64,000 bases of DNA, taken from Ecdyonurus torrentis (Eukaryota > Arthropoda > Insecta > Ephemeroptera > Heptageniidae). Position numbers and translations under genes: made by a program. Position 1 is the first letter of the stretch. The number at the start of each line of letters is the position of its first letter. Positions 13,198 to 25,504 of this stretch are shown here, piece after piece. The notes beneath the pieces are model-generated. The model saw nothing but the letters and a program-made list of their open reading frames with translations, had not been told where the DNA came from and did no database searches. The stretch spans positions 33,255,373 through 33,319,372 of the forward strand of contig OX439127.1 of the NCBI GenBank assembly GCA_949318235.1, in the 5' to 3' direction.

Positions 13198-13488
13198 TTA
13201 GCGTCTTTCTTTATTGTGTAACTTATTAGCGTCAGAAACATTAAGTTCATATTTATTTGAGCAACATGATAATAAATATTCAATGTCAATACTATTCCAA
13301 AGATCAGTAATACCTTTCAATTTACATTTTGATAAACTTGTAATACTATCTTCACATTTGGAAAATATTGAATAACATAGAATGAAACGTATAGCACGGA
13401 CTTGTATGTGTATATTAGTGAAGTTACAGCCTCTTATAGAGGGAAATAAACAAACATAATAATACTGTATACTTCCAAGTAAGTCCAT
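13198..13488 (-). other. Unidentified 96-codon open frame, possible decayed TE coding
   Basis: The frame lies in a complex (non-microsatellite) stretch somewhat richer in GC than its surroundings. The product includes VRAIRFIL followed by FSKCEDSITSLSKCK, and ends NKLHNKERR. The VRAIRFIL-like string loosely recalls the region downstream of RT in some LINE ORFs, but I cannot assign a family. No upstream RT motifs are visible. It may be a random frame, a degraded transposon piece or an exon fragment. Confidence 0.2.
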
Positions 13489-13499
13489 GCACTCTATGA

Positions 13500-16400
13500 A
13501 ACTTTATCTCGATTCATTATAATAGTTTACGGTCAGTTATTAACATTAACAAACTATGGAGGAAAAAATATTCAGCAGCAGCAATAAAATTCCATCCGTT
13601 AAAAACGTCTGTTTAAAAGTCAGTAAAACACTGAATTTCCCTTTATTTCGACTTTCAACTAAACGTTTAAAACATTGAAAATTATTTGTTTATAGCTTGA
13701 ATTTTTGCATTGATCCGTCTGAATTGAGGCAAGAAAAAAAAATCAATTTGAAAACACTTTTGTTTTTCTAGTTTTCGTACATGTCTAAAACCACAAAAAT
13801 ACTTTTAAAATAAAATAATAATAAAATTTGATGATATCACAACTTGTAACAAGAAAAATGTGTTTCACGATCTATTTTAAATTAAATCTCACCAAAAACT
13901 AGCTTTTGATATTGAGTGCTTCTTTTTAACTCTTCCCTCTTTTATTTTTTTATTATTTTTTTTCCTCTTCTTGGATATTCTGAATAACATTTATGACCAA
14001 TCCAACAGTCGTTCTTATTTTTCGAGCAAGTTTTTCAAAAAAATAAAAGTCACAGAAAGTAACAATGAGCCCTATGGAATTGTGTGTGCTTTATTCTCTT
14101 TACCTCTCTTTCTCGATGTAATATGTCTTAGTTTATAGTACTAATAAAGTGAATCGAGTAACTAGAACTCTTCAAAAGTCTAATAAAATTTGTGCATAAA
14201 TAAGTTGGAAATCAAACACAAAACCCGGCTGCTGTTTATATATGTATGTTACGCACGTATTATACACACATCAAAACCATAAAAAATATTTAAATAGAAT
14301 TAAAAAAAAATTTAATATACTCCCTCAACTCCCCAATAACATTATTTATATAATATAAATATATAATACAAACAAAATTGTATGTATGGATCACACTAAT
14401 ATTAATTTTTCATGTGACAATAATTTTATTAAAGTCGATAAATATATAATATACCAAAATACTTTTTATATCAATAATTAATATTCAATAATAATAATAA
14501 TAATAATTACCAATTATATAACATTAATTCAAAAAAAAATTAACACATTCATTCTTTTTTATTTCACTCCATTTAATTAGGCATCATTAATATAAATATA
14601 TTAATCATGTTTATGCATTTCAATCATATTAAATTTCAATGAAAATGTTTAAAATATAATTATATGTTAACAAAATTATTATTTTACTTTACACAGTTAT
14701 AATAAAATATTTAGAAAATCATTAATTATAAATAATATCAAAATATTTAAACAATAAATGAAATTAGATTTTATGCTTTGAAAACGCACGAGATTTTACT
14801 CTTACATCATAAAATAATTATAATATTATATAAATTTTCAAATCGTGTTGCATTGCCAAAATATGCTTTATAGTTCGTAATATTATAGAAGTTTATATAG
14901 TATTTCACATTTCAAAGAAAATTGTATAGAGAGATATAAAATGAGAGAGGGGTTGAAATGCAAGCAAAAACCAGTGGAGGCAGGAGAGAAGCGAATTCAT
15001 TAAAGGACTTAAAGGAATCACATTGAAATGTTATGTTTAAGTCTCAAAGTTATACATAAACCACTTCAAAACCTATGATAAATCAATACTAAAATACATG
15101 CATATAAGCTGTAGCTATATATTAGTAAATGTATATAATAGAGTATACTATCATTATGTTTTTGTGAAATAGTATTTGTGAAAAGTACTAGTGATTTATT
15201 TCTTAATTAGCTTATTTTATTTATATAATATAGTAAGAATATAATAATATGTATAATATGTATATATATATAATAATAATAATATGATAAGAAACGAAAT
15301 CATGGATTTTCTTATTTTCATAGTTCTGTAGAATTATAATTATAATAAGTCTTTATTTAATGCGCATAGAGGGCTTTTTCAACCTTATTATATAAACCTT
15401 GGCTATTTATAAAGCCAATATAATTATACAAATAATAACACATTTTGATAAACATAAAACAACAATTTACCAGTTTTTACCAGAATTATGCTAAGTAATA
15501 AAATATAAAATCTTATTATTTCCTTATTATAGGCATAGAAAAATTGCAAATAAACTTCTCTGATGACTAAATGACATATTATATCCTAACATAACTGAAA
15601 ATAAACATTCATTAATTTGGCCGGAATCGTTGATTTTCTTTTCTTTTTTAAAATTATTTCTATTTTCTTAACGTCTCGTTGTACATGATGTCAGCCTGGT
15701 ATCTGATTATCCCTTACAAAATATCCAGTTTGTATTATTATTATTTTTTTTTTTGTATATTTTGATCTTTATTATACAGTTCCTAGTGACATTGTACAGA
15801 CTCTGTCATAGGAAACTTTAATCTTTGCCTTAAATTTAAGATAAAAGAGTTAAATTTTATATGATAGAATATGTATACATACAAATTACAACACGCATAA
15901 TTAAAGCATATTAAATACTCAACAAAAAGTCACTTAAATTTTATATGTGCAAAGTTCTTCTAAATAAGTGCTAAAAGTATACGTATTATTAAATTATTTT
16001 CCTCCACATTACTTATATACATTGTTTATTTTCAAATCGTTTTATTTATCGTTGAAGTAAAATGAATAGAAATAACAAAATTTTATTGACAGCAGCTCGT
16101 ATAGTAACAAGAATATATTACAAACTAAACATTGATCTCATCACTTCTTACTATAATATATATTAAAAAATATATCAGTTTTATAAAATAAATCGTATCA
16201 ATATACAAGTTTTACAATATTTTATGTGATACAACAAATGAAAGCTATAAAATTTACGTATTAAGCAAGCTTTTTAGTTCTATATGTTTTCTTAATAACA
16301 TAACTGTCAATTTCATCTACTCTAGCATTTTTATTAAAATAATAAGAAATAAGAAAGAAAAAAGAAAAAAAAAAAAAAAACTAATACAGAATAATAATCT

Positions 16401-19190
16401 TGAAATATCAAACGTTTTTTCAATTTTTTTTTTATTTGTGTTTCTCAGATATACAGATAAAAAAAGTGCATTATTTCTGTCATAAAATACGTATTTGTTG
16501 CCCACTATCGTAGTTTGTGCGTGGGCAATAATTCTTATTTAGTATTGCAAGTCTTATCTTATGAACATATTATGTAAAAGAATATTGTTGTTTTTAATTT
16601 TAATAAACATTATTATTTTGTTTAATTAGCATATAAAAATCTCTATTTAAAGAATTGCTTTTTAAAACTCAACAAGTTACTAAACAACTTTTAAATTGAA
16701 TGTAATACCCTTTCATTTTCTTTATGAGCATATAATTATTATTATTATTATTTTTTTTTTCAGATAGTTGTTGTCAAATCAGTTCATCTCCCAAATATGA
16801 AATTTAAGATCTGAATGAAAATAAACATATAATAATAATAACACAACTGTTCAAATTTTGAAATTATATAGAAAATGTTTGTTTGTCATAAGTGATAACA
16901 AAGTTTGAAAGTTATGTTGGTGAACAAATTGTACAAATAAATTTGTGTATACATATTATACACTCCCTTGCTTCATTTTCTTAACATCCTACACCCGGAG
17001 CTTTATTTGTTCTTATAACTTATTGTTAAATAACGTACTTGGTTTCATCAATGATGTATACATTAAGATGATGAAGTCACAATTATGAAGTAATTTATTA
17101 CTTTATTCAGTCGTTGTGAACAGCCTTATTTTACAAAATCCTTATTGACCATATATATAATATATATATATTAAAAAGAAAACAAATACGTAAGCAAAAA
17201 TATTGTGGTAGCAATGTGGTACTTAGCAAAGAACATTATAAGATATACATGATATAATTGTATGTACGTATATAAAATAAAAGGAAATTAATAATAATTT
17301 TGATAGTTTTTAACAATGTTCTTATGGTCATCCAATCGGAAATCATTAATATTACGGCTTGAATGTTCTATATTATTATAATTTCATATTTTTAGTTAAA
17401 GTTTCAAGTTTATTTCAAACCTTTAAAATATTGATTCATTTGATTTTTTATGTAAACAAAAAAGATAAAAAAAAATGACAATAATTATGAAGTTCGATGA
17501 ATGCATTTATTAATCACTTTTTTTATTATTATTATTATTTAAATTTCACATTGTTTGAGGGGGAAAAAACATTACAGTAATTTGAAATACACAAATTAAA
17601 AATCTTTTAAATATAATAATTTATATTAAAAGCCAGTATAGTATACGATATTTTAATTAAAAACAAAATGTATATGAATGTTAACAATTCTTTACAATTG
17701 ATAATATATGTATAGCATACTTTTATAAGAATTAATTACTACTCTTTAATACAACTTTTTGTTGATAACATAGTTTGTTGAGCTGCTAAAAAAAAAGAAA
17801 AAAAAAAAAAAAAGTTAAAATTACAATTTTTTAAATATAATATTTACTTCAAAGCAAAGCATAAATATATATAATATAATATTATTTACAAAGAAAGAGA
17901 CCTCTTTAATAAATAAACTTATTATTTACAATTACGTTTTGTCCAGTTTTTTTATGCTTTCCACTTGAAGTGCATTCTGTAGAAGCTTTGATCACAATTT
18001 TAATACAGTATTATATGAAGAAGAAAAGGTGATATCTATGTAAAAGATATTAATGATGGAGTTATATATAAAAAAAATACATAAAGCTCTTGAAAAGGAA
18101 AAAAAAAAAATGAAAACATGTTTGAAAGAAATTATAAGAGGGAAACGGAATAAAATACATAGGAGGAGGAGGGGATTTTTGATCTGAATATTGGAATATC
18201 TTTATACAACTTCTTCTGATATTTTTAGTTGATTATTATTTAACTCCAATAAGCGTTAATACTAAATAAATTTTATAAAATTTAAAAGTATAGGAATTGA
18301 AAGAAGAAAAAAATGTATATGTGTATAATTTTTTGTAAATAAAAATACAGAGGGTAGAAAATATAATCACATACATTCATAGTTTTTAATTTTAGTTTAT
18401 ACATTGAGTAAGCTTGAGGGCTTAATAATAAAGTTCTGTGCAGAACACTGTATAATATAACATTTTGCATTACTGTGTACTGTATATAATACACACGTTA
18501 TATAGGCCTAAAAATACATTTTATTTAAATACATGTGTAGAAAAGTTACATACTCTTGTCAAAACCATTAAATATATACTAACTCTCTGCTTTCCACTCA
18601 CAAACAGAAAAGAAAAAATATATATATATATATTTAAAAAAAAAAAATCTTGTTTCTCTTTTATACTTGCATATATAGCCATTTTGTCTCTGTGCTATTA
18701 AATACTTCAAATAAAATTCATTGTGTAGCGCTTCGTCTGTATAGTATAATATACGTATGTATATAATGCTACATGTATAATGCGTGAGAAGAGGGAAGAA
18801 GAAAAAAATTGTAACCGTATGAACACCGTCATACACAAAGAAAAATAAGCTTTATACATGGACTCTAAATGCATGCGTATATAAATCGTTATTACTATAG
18901 TCTCATTCCCTTTCATATCTCGGTACCTAATGGAACGCAAAATTAAGCTTATTATTTTAATATTTAAAACAAAAATATTCAACAGAAAATTACAAGCTAA
19001 TTAGTTTATGTATGTATTTATGTTTCAAAAGTATCTTTTTGTTGGAACGCAAAATAATACATTTACTTTAATTTAATATGTCTTTGTTTTAGGAGAAGGG
19101 TAAAGTAAGATTTTGTTTTTGTTGTTGCTGTTGCTGATATAAATATAAAAAATGAAATGATACATTAAATAGGAAAATAGGATACAACAA
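13500..19190. other. 5.7 kb of AT-rich DNA without a recognised element
   Basis: Short A/T runs and (AAT)n or (TA)n bits only. A small hairpin TTGCCCAC/GTGGGCAA lies near 16498-16528. An acceptor-like T run ending TTTCAG at about 16762 precedes a frame of 16 codons and a stop, with no donor. The minus strand near 15340-15430 has a retroelement-tail look but no poly(A). Confidence 0.5.
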
Positions 19191-19195
19191 ACCAA

Positions 19196-19540
19196 GCTGG
19201 TATGGCTGAGTGGTGAAGACAGCTGACTCGTATATTATACTGAGCACAGGTTTGAGCCACCATTACTGAGTGCGTACGTGGAGTGTGAAAGCACAACACG
19301 TTGCACGATGCGTGTCTACATGCATTCCTTGATGACGCACAGTATTCGGGAGGTGCATGATTTATGTGATTGCACCGTTCACCCTACCTAGAGTTTCCGC
19401 GGTCTCTAGGCTGTCATGGCGAATGCCGGGCTATGTATTTAGGCCACGGATGACCCGTGTGTGCGGTGTTCATTGTGTACATGTCAATAAGACCGAGTCT
19501 TGTAGGTAAAATGTGTAGCACGCGAACACAATATGAGCAA
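19196..19540 (+). mobile_element. tRNA-derived SINE, copy 1
   Basis: The head GCTGGTATGGCTGAGTGG contains an A-box-like TGGCTGAGTGG, as in Leu/Ser-type tRNAs. A B-box-like GGTTTGAGCC follows about 40 bp later. The remaining roughly 270 bp align by eye along their whole length with the copy at 34886, for example the ACGATGCGTGTCTACATGCATTC, GGAGGTGCATGATTTATGTG and GTTTCCGCGGTCTCTA blocks (at most 23 bp each, with gaps). It ends near an A/T-rich tail. The region is much richer in GC than its flanks. It carries no protein frame and would depend on a LINE reverse transcriptase. Confidence 0.75.
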
Positions 19541-20049
19541 AATTAAAATAATAATTAATTGAAGAAAAGAAAACAATACTTAAATGTATAAACTCATTTT
19601 AGTGTATTTCTTAAATGCAATTTTAATTTTGAAGTATATAAATTAAAAACAAAACACTTGCAGTTTGACATGCATATTAAGTAACACACACACACACACA
19701 AATATAAGATGTATATTGTGCGAAATATTTGCAAAAATATGTAAAACAATTAAGATCAGAATAATTTAATATTAAATTGACATAAGAATCAAATTTTAGT
19801 ATACATACTTTTAAAAATGAGGAGAGAGATTTTTAATTTAATAAAATATAGTAATATTATACGATGTCAAAAGAGATATCACTTTTGTTCTTCTTTTGAG
19901 GTTCATCACTATAATTAATATTATTTTTATGATTTTATTAAGCTCCTTAGCGCGAAGAAATTCGAGTTTAACTGAAATAAATAAAAAGCAATTGTAAAGT
20001 CTTGATTGGAATTGACGAGTCAATAAAGAAAGAAACTTACTAGTTTGAA

Positions 20050-20080
<31 letters not shown>

Positions 20081-20554
20081 CTTCTTCTTCTTCTTCTTCT
20101 TCTTCTTCTTCTTCTTCTTCTTCTTCTTCTTCTTCTTCTTCTTCTTCTTCTTCTTCTTCTTCTTCTTCTTCTTTTCTTTTCTTTTCTTTTTCTTTTTCTT
20201 TTTCTTTTTTTTCTCCTTCTTTTTTATCTATATCTTTTTTGGACATATCTTGGGCATATGAAAAATCATAGAATCGGACGTTTAGAAAAAATACATTTCT
20301 TTTAAATTCAATAAAAAATGTATAAAATTGAAAGACGAAGAAAGAAATAACGAACGTTTGGATTTATCATGCAGTAGAATGTATCCTGGATGTTATGCAA
20401 ATTTTCGGGCATAAAAAAAGAAAAATAGGATTAGAATACGTATATAAGATGAACTGATGAACGTATGCTTTGTGCTCAAATTATTATTTTATATACGAAG
20501 AGATGAATCTTGAGAGATTGAAATTTATATTTCAATTTAATTATAACATATAAC

Positions 20555-20594
<40 letters not shown>

Positions 20595-21590
20595 AAAATC
20601 AAATAGATTTTTTTTAAATAATATATTGTGGTTTCAAAAAGAAATTTGCTCTGCTTTTATTTTTAAGGTTTACTTATATATATATATATTTTTTTTTTAA
20701 ATTTAACTATTTTCCTTTGTGAGGAAATTTAATTTATATTTATTTATATCATTTTATCATTTTTCGATTGTAAAATTCCTTTTTATTATTTTTTTATGAA
20801 GAAAATAATATAATTTTGTAGCTCTTTCTACTAATTTAATCTTATTGCTAAGGAAGTAAAAAAAAAGAAGAAAGAAAGAAAGAATTACTTTTTTATAAGA
20901 CTAAAAGCCAAGATTTAATGAACTCCAAAACCAACACGACGAACACCAAAGCAGTAGAGTTAATTTCATACTTTTTAAAAAGTTTTCTTAAAAAACTTAC
21001 TTGTGGAAAATTTTCTAGAAAACTAAAAACTTTTTTTTTTTTTTTTTTTTTTTTCTAAACACAACAATAGTAACATCATGTCTTATAATACACTTCGCTA
21101 GAGATAATATTCTATTATTAAAAAGGAGGTAATTTGGAATGAAGTTTATATAGCTATTACAAACATATCATACTATTAGTGTGTAATTTAATTATAGATA
21201 ATATTTCATATTTAAAGTTGTTTAAACAATTATAAATTATTATGTATTGATTCATGTTCTACAATTTACATACAATACGATGTATACACCTTTCGAGTTA
21301 ATCCAATTATTTTACAGAACAATTATAAAAAATAAAAAAAAAATCAGTACAAAATATATGATATGCCAAATATAGTATAATTTATTCTGTACATCAATAC
21401 AGAGAATTGTCACCAACCATAACATTGTTTTTTAAGCTCACCTAATATAATATAATTTGGTACAGGGTGCGGGGGGAGGGGGGCCACCTTGCATAATTGT
21501 AAATTACGATTTTTTGAATGTTTACTTCTGCAAAGCTTCATGTTAAAATTTTTTTTTCTCAATTTTATGATTCTCACTGTTCTTCATTTT
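19541..21590. other. AT-rich DNA with simple repeats
   Basis: Besides the CTT tract it holds (CA)n at 19684-19701, T runs at 20557-20586 and 21031-21054, and a short sequence at 20381-20411 that recurs at 33489-33519. No gene is seen. Confidence 0.5.
20051..20173. repeat. (CTT)n microsatellite, long
   Basis: About 40 CTT units grading into CTTTT/CTTTTT variants to about 20212. Poly-Leu and poly-Glu frames across it are artefacts. Confidence 0.98.
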
Positions 21591-21593
21591 CAG

Positions 21594-21632
21594 ACGTCTT
21601 TTCGTACAGTGAATTTAAGTGCAATGCTTTTG
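21594..21632 (+). other. Candidate 39-nt microexon
   Basis: An acceptor with a good pyrimidine tract (TTCTCACTGTTCTTCATTTTCAG without adenine-rich breaks) precedes 39 nt, a multiple of three, which end at GTAATT. Open phases are TSFRTVNLSAMLL and VFSYSEFKCNAF. The donor is weaker than consensus. There is no supporting neighbour exon. Confidence 0.2.
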
Positions 21633-22849
21633 GTAATTACTTTACCCTGCATTGAGATTAATATAATAAAAAATATATAAATAATTATTTATATTATTGC
21701 ATGAAATATTGTATAGTATTTATTGATTGATAGATGATGATTTGACAGAATGAACAGATTCTGTACAGATTCCGTTCTGTTCTGTCGGTTGGCTTGAATT
21801 GTAAACGATTATGAAGCCATAATCTGCAAATTATGGCTAATTAAGTATATGGCCAGTGAAACCAAAAGCTTGGGAGGGGGGTTTAAGTATTTATTGTAAT
21901 CTTATTAATATATAACTTTTTAACTAGTTTTAGTAGTTTAAAAAAAACTTGAGAATAGCAAAATAATACAAATAAAAATAATTGTTAAATAAATAATTAT
22001 AAATCTGTTTTTAAAAATATTTAGTTTAAAAAAAAATAATAGTGAACATGTTATTTTTGTCTACATTTTATACAAAGGGATGGTTTGACCATTAAAATAA
22101 TGGTGACTGTAATATGATTTCTTTTTCTAAGAAAAAATAGTATTTTATATATGGCCATTATTATGATATTAAATTTAAGTATGTGTATATGAAATCAATA
22201 TTATATATTTTTTACCTGCCTTTTAAAATAATATTCGGTTACTTGTTATAGTGTAAAAAGTTGAAGATTAAGTTTCTCAAGAAAACAACTTTTTTTATTA
22301 TTACAAAAAAAAAAAAAAAAAAAATGTATGGCTTTTTATGTAAGAAAGATAACAAGTTGATTATTTTTTTTCTCGCTTACTTTACAAAGGGATTGTTTGA
22401 CCATTACTAGAATTGTTGTCAAAGTATAACACGAACAGCAACAACAGCAAAATACATAACCATTACAATATTAGATTCTTACGTAACATATAACCAGGAG
22501 ACATAAATATAGTTATACGTTTACCAGACGGAGCACCTACGTGCAATTGGCATAAAGTTCCAAATTTAGTTATACCAAGTAAACAGAGAACGACTCATTA
22601 TGATTTTCAATTTACAATAACATTATAGCGTTCACTGATTTTATGTTACGTTAATTACGTAATCATAAATACGTATATAAAAACTATTTATTATTATTAT
22701 TCAATCAAATTTCTTCTCTTTAAAGTAATTATGAAATTAATAAATGAGCATCTTCAACGATTATATAATAAAAGGGTGAGATTTAGGCCTGACTACACGT
22801 CTGGCAAACTCTTATACCTAACCTTTCCCCCATTCGTATGTAATATATA
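21633..22849. other. AT-rich DNA, nothing recognised
   Basis: A run at 22304-22324. A mildly GC-elevated stretch at 22485-22600 is unexplained. Confidence 0.5.
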
Positions 22850-23670
22850 TATATATAATATATATATATCGACGGTCTCGCGGCTATTATATGTATCTCA
22901 CAATCTCACCGCGTCACACAAAATAGGTATCTCACAATCTCGCCGCGACACACAAAGCAGGTATCTGACTTCATCGCGATGCGCATAATATAGGTAATAT
23001 AGGTATAGGTAGAAAATCTCGCCGTACGCACAAATTAGGCATCAGACAATCTCGCGAGTAATTTTCCATATAACATGCTGGCAAAAATGTAATATACGAC
23101 GAATTAAATTAAAAATAAATAACATTCAATAATTGAAAATGTCTTATTTTTATTTTACACAAAATATTTCTTTAGTAATTTTACAGAACCTTAAATTAAA
23201 TAATATATAATATTTATTATAATATAAGTAATAAATTATTATTATTATTTTAGGTTTGAAAATATAAATTTACAAAACAAATTTCTTGTTGTTTATAATA
23301 TATTAAAATTTATATATTTTAATATCACTATTAATTATTCATAAAACTAAAATAAAAAGACATATTAACAAAAAATGGAAACGTAAAATATTAAAAAAAT
23401 ACATAATTATTACATTTTATTCTATAAAAAATATTTACTTTTAATATACAAAATATATTTACATTTCAAGTATTTATGTAGAAAATTCTCTATGGCTGTG
23501 AGATACCTATTTTGTGTAAAATAGAGATACCTAATTTGTGCGTACGGCGAGATTTTCTAATACCTATATTGTGCGCATCGCGAGGAAGTCAGATACCTAT
23601 TTTGTGTGGCGCGGCGAGATTGTGAGATACATATAATAGCCGCGAGACCGTCGATATATATATAATATAT
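22850..23670. mobile_element. Large inverted repeat with GC-rich minisatellite arms
   Basis: The left arm (about 22861-23055) and right arm (about 23480-23665) are inverted copies. Both carry TCGACGGTCTCGCGGCTATT or its complement at the outer end, next to (AT)n. The arms are made of about 33-bp units with the core AGATACCTATTTTGTG followed by a CGGCGAGAT block. In the right arm, units begin at 23501, 23525, 23559, 23591 and 23625. The spacer (about 23056-23480) is plain AT-rich DNA. There is no coding capacity: the frames across it are translations of the repeat. It resembles foldback transposons with subrepeated arms, but the family is unknown. Confidence 0.75.
23501..23658. repeat. About 33-bp tandem subrepeats (right arm)
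   Basis: Five diverged units share AGATACCTA(T/A)TTTGTG and a GCGAGA-type block, with spacing 24, 34, 32 and 34 bp. The left arm holds the inverted equivalents between 22890 and 23050. Confidence 0.7.
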
Positions 23671-23674
23671 ATGT

Positions 23675-23781
<107 letters not shown>

Positions 23782-24592
23782 TACATATATATATAAATTC
23801 ACATATCATGAAACTTTAACTTTGAGCATACCTGTTAGATTTTTTTTTTTTTTAATGTCAGGTTCAATTGCATAAAATTCCTTCAAACTGTGTAAGAAAC
23901 AATTACACATTGAGTTCACCATTATTTTTCTTATTATTACACAAACATAGTTCTCTATCTAATCCTAAAGAATAGGGTTTTATAGTGACGGGAGCTTTGC
24001 CTTTTTTCTGTCTGCTTCTGATTATTCATCACAATGATAGTAAAAAATTCTATAATAATACGAAGAACAAAAAAGCAAAAGAAAAAAAAGAAAAAAAAAA
24101 AAAAAAAAAAAAAGGGTGACAAAGGAATGTTAGAAACTATTTTAAATTAAAAATTCAATCAAGCATTATATAGCTGCAATTCCAATTTTTTCCTATAATT
24201 TTTTTTTTAATTTTTTTAGAACAATAATATAATTTTAATCTACTCTTTGCAGTTATATAGCAGACAATTTAATTTTAAATTCCAAAGGAAAAGAAGACAA
24301 AGAAGAATAAGGAAAAAAAAACTCAATCAAATTTTTGTATTATTTCTTTTATGTGCCGAGAATTGCAATATAAGACTGTGTATAGAGATATTGCAATTAA
24401 AAGTAAATGCATTCTGACTAAACTAGAACAGTTCATTGTTCTTCTTATCATTTTCGTTATCTCAAATAAACGTAAAGTAATTATCATTTCTACTAATTAA
24501 AGTTATATAACTTAACTATTTAATGTAGGTTAATTTTAAATATATACATAGAGGGAGTTCTATACAAGTTGAAAAATAAAGTACATTTTACG

Positions 24593-24621
<29 letters not shown>

Positions 24622-24626
<5 letters not shown>

Positions 24627-24867
24627 TTACACATACTTTGACATATAAGTTTGACCTACATACTTTTTGTAAATTATTCTGATTGTATATTTGAGATTCC
24701 AATTTAATAATAGCTCTATGTATATACGTCAGCTTCATAAATAATGTAAATTCTTCAATTAATCTCCAAGTTTGACTTATGCGTGGTATTGGAATTAAAT
24801 TGAAATGCATTATATAAGCGAATAACGAGATATCGATCAGAATTATAATACATACTGTAGCTGCCAT
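24622..24867 (-). other. Unidentified 81-codon open frame, membrane-like N-terminus
   Basis: The product begins with a hydrophobic segment (residues about 3-25) and continues with a mixed region rich in charged and aromatic residues (RISQTWRLIEEFTLFMKL near 29-46). This balance is less typical of random AT-rich frames. A donor-like GTATGT follows CAAAAA near residue 68, so it could be part of an exon. No family is recognised, and there is no other exon nearby to support it. The poly(T) at 24595-24623 bounds it on one side. Confidence 0.18.
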
Positions 24868-25137
24868 ATATTTTTGTCAAAAGAACATGGTGAACATCAA
24901 TAAAAATGGTGTAGAATAGTGACAGACTTCTTTATTCCTAACACATAATCATACGACAAAAAGCTAATACATAATCATAAAACATATATCAAAGTATCAT
25001 ACAAGTCAAATAAAATTGAAGAAGTTTGTCAGGGGAAAAAAAGTATAAAATTTTTTGTAACTTTTGTTCGTTTTCTTCTACAACTCCTTATTACAAATAT
25101 GAAAGTTTGCAGAAAAAAAAAAAGCTTACGTATAAAA

Positions 25138-25167
25138 GAAGAAGAAGAAGAAGAAAAAGAAGAGAGA

Positions 25168-25229
<62 letters not shown>

Positions 25230-25238
25230 GAGAGAGAG
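25138..25238. repeat. (GAA)n/(GA)n compound microsatellite
   Basis: GAA repeats lead into about 32 GA units, with a single ATAG break near 25223. Confidence 0.97.
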
Positions 25239-25404
25239 TTAGGGGAAGAGAGGAAGTCTTGAAAAGGTGTTCTCAATGTGTGGTATGCGAAGGATAAAAA
25301 GACGTGGTCAGAAAACGGAATAACATAAGAGAAAAGGGTGAGAGGTCATCAGGTTTCTCTTTAAACTATGAAAGCCTGGGCTCAACACGATATCACACAT
25401 GCAT

Positions 25405-25406
<2 letters not shown>

Positions 25407-25493
<87 letters not shown>

Positions 25494-25504
25494 CCTCCCT
25501 CCCT
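25407..25504. repeat. (CT)n-(CCCT)n compound microsatellite
   Basis: About 40 CT units end in several CCCT units. It is the inverse of the GA tract 170 bp to the left. Confidence 0.97.

Noticed and set aside
16762..16812. Terminal coding exon after a strong TTTCAG
   Set aside because: Only 16 codons precede a stop, with no other exon, no conservation data and a composition like the background.
20040..20305. Poly-Glu and poly-Leu proteins
   Set aside because: They are translations of the (CTT)n microsatellite, and both strands give a long frame for the same trivial reason.
22860..23660. CRISPR-like array
   Set aside because: The units are diverged, have no uniform spacers, and are arranged as two inverted arms in eukaryotic DNA.
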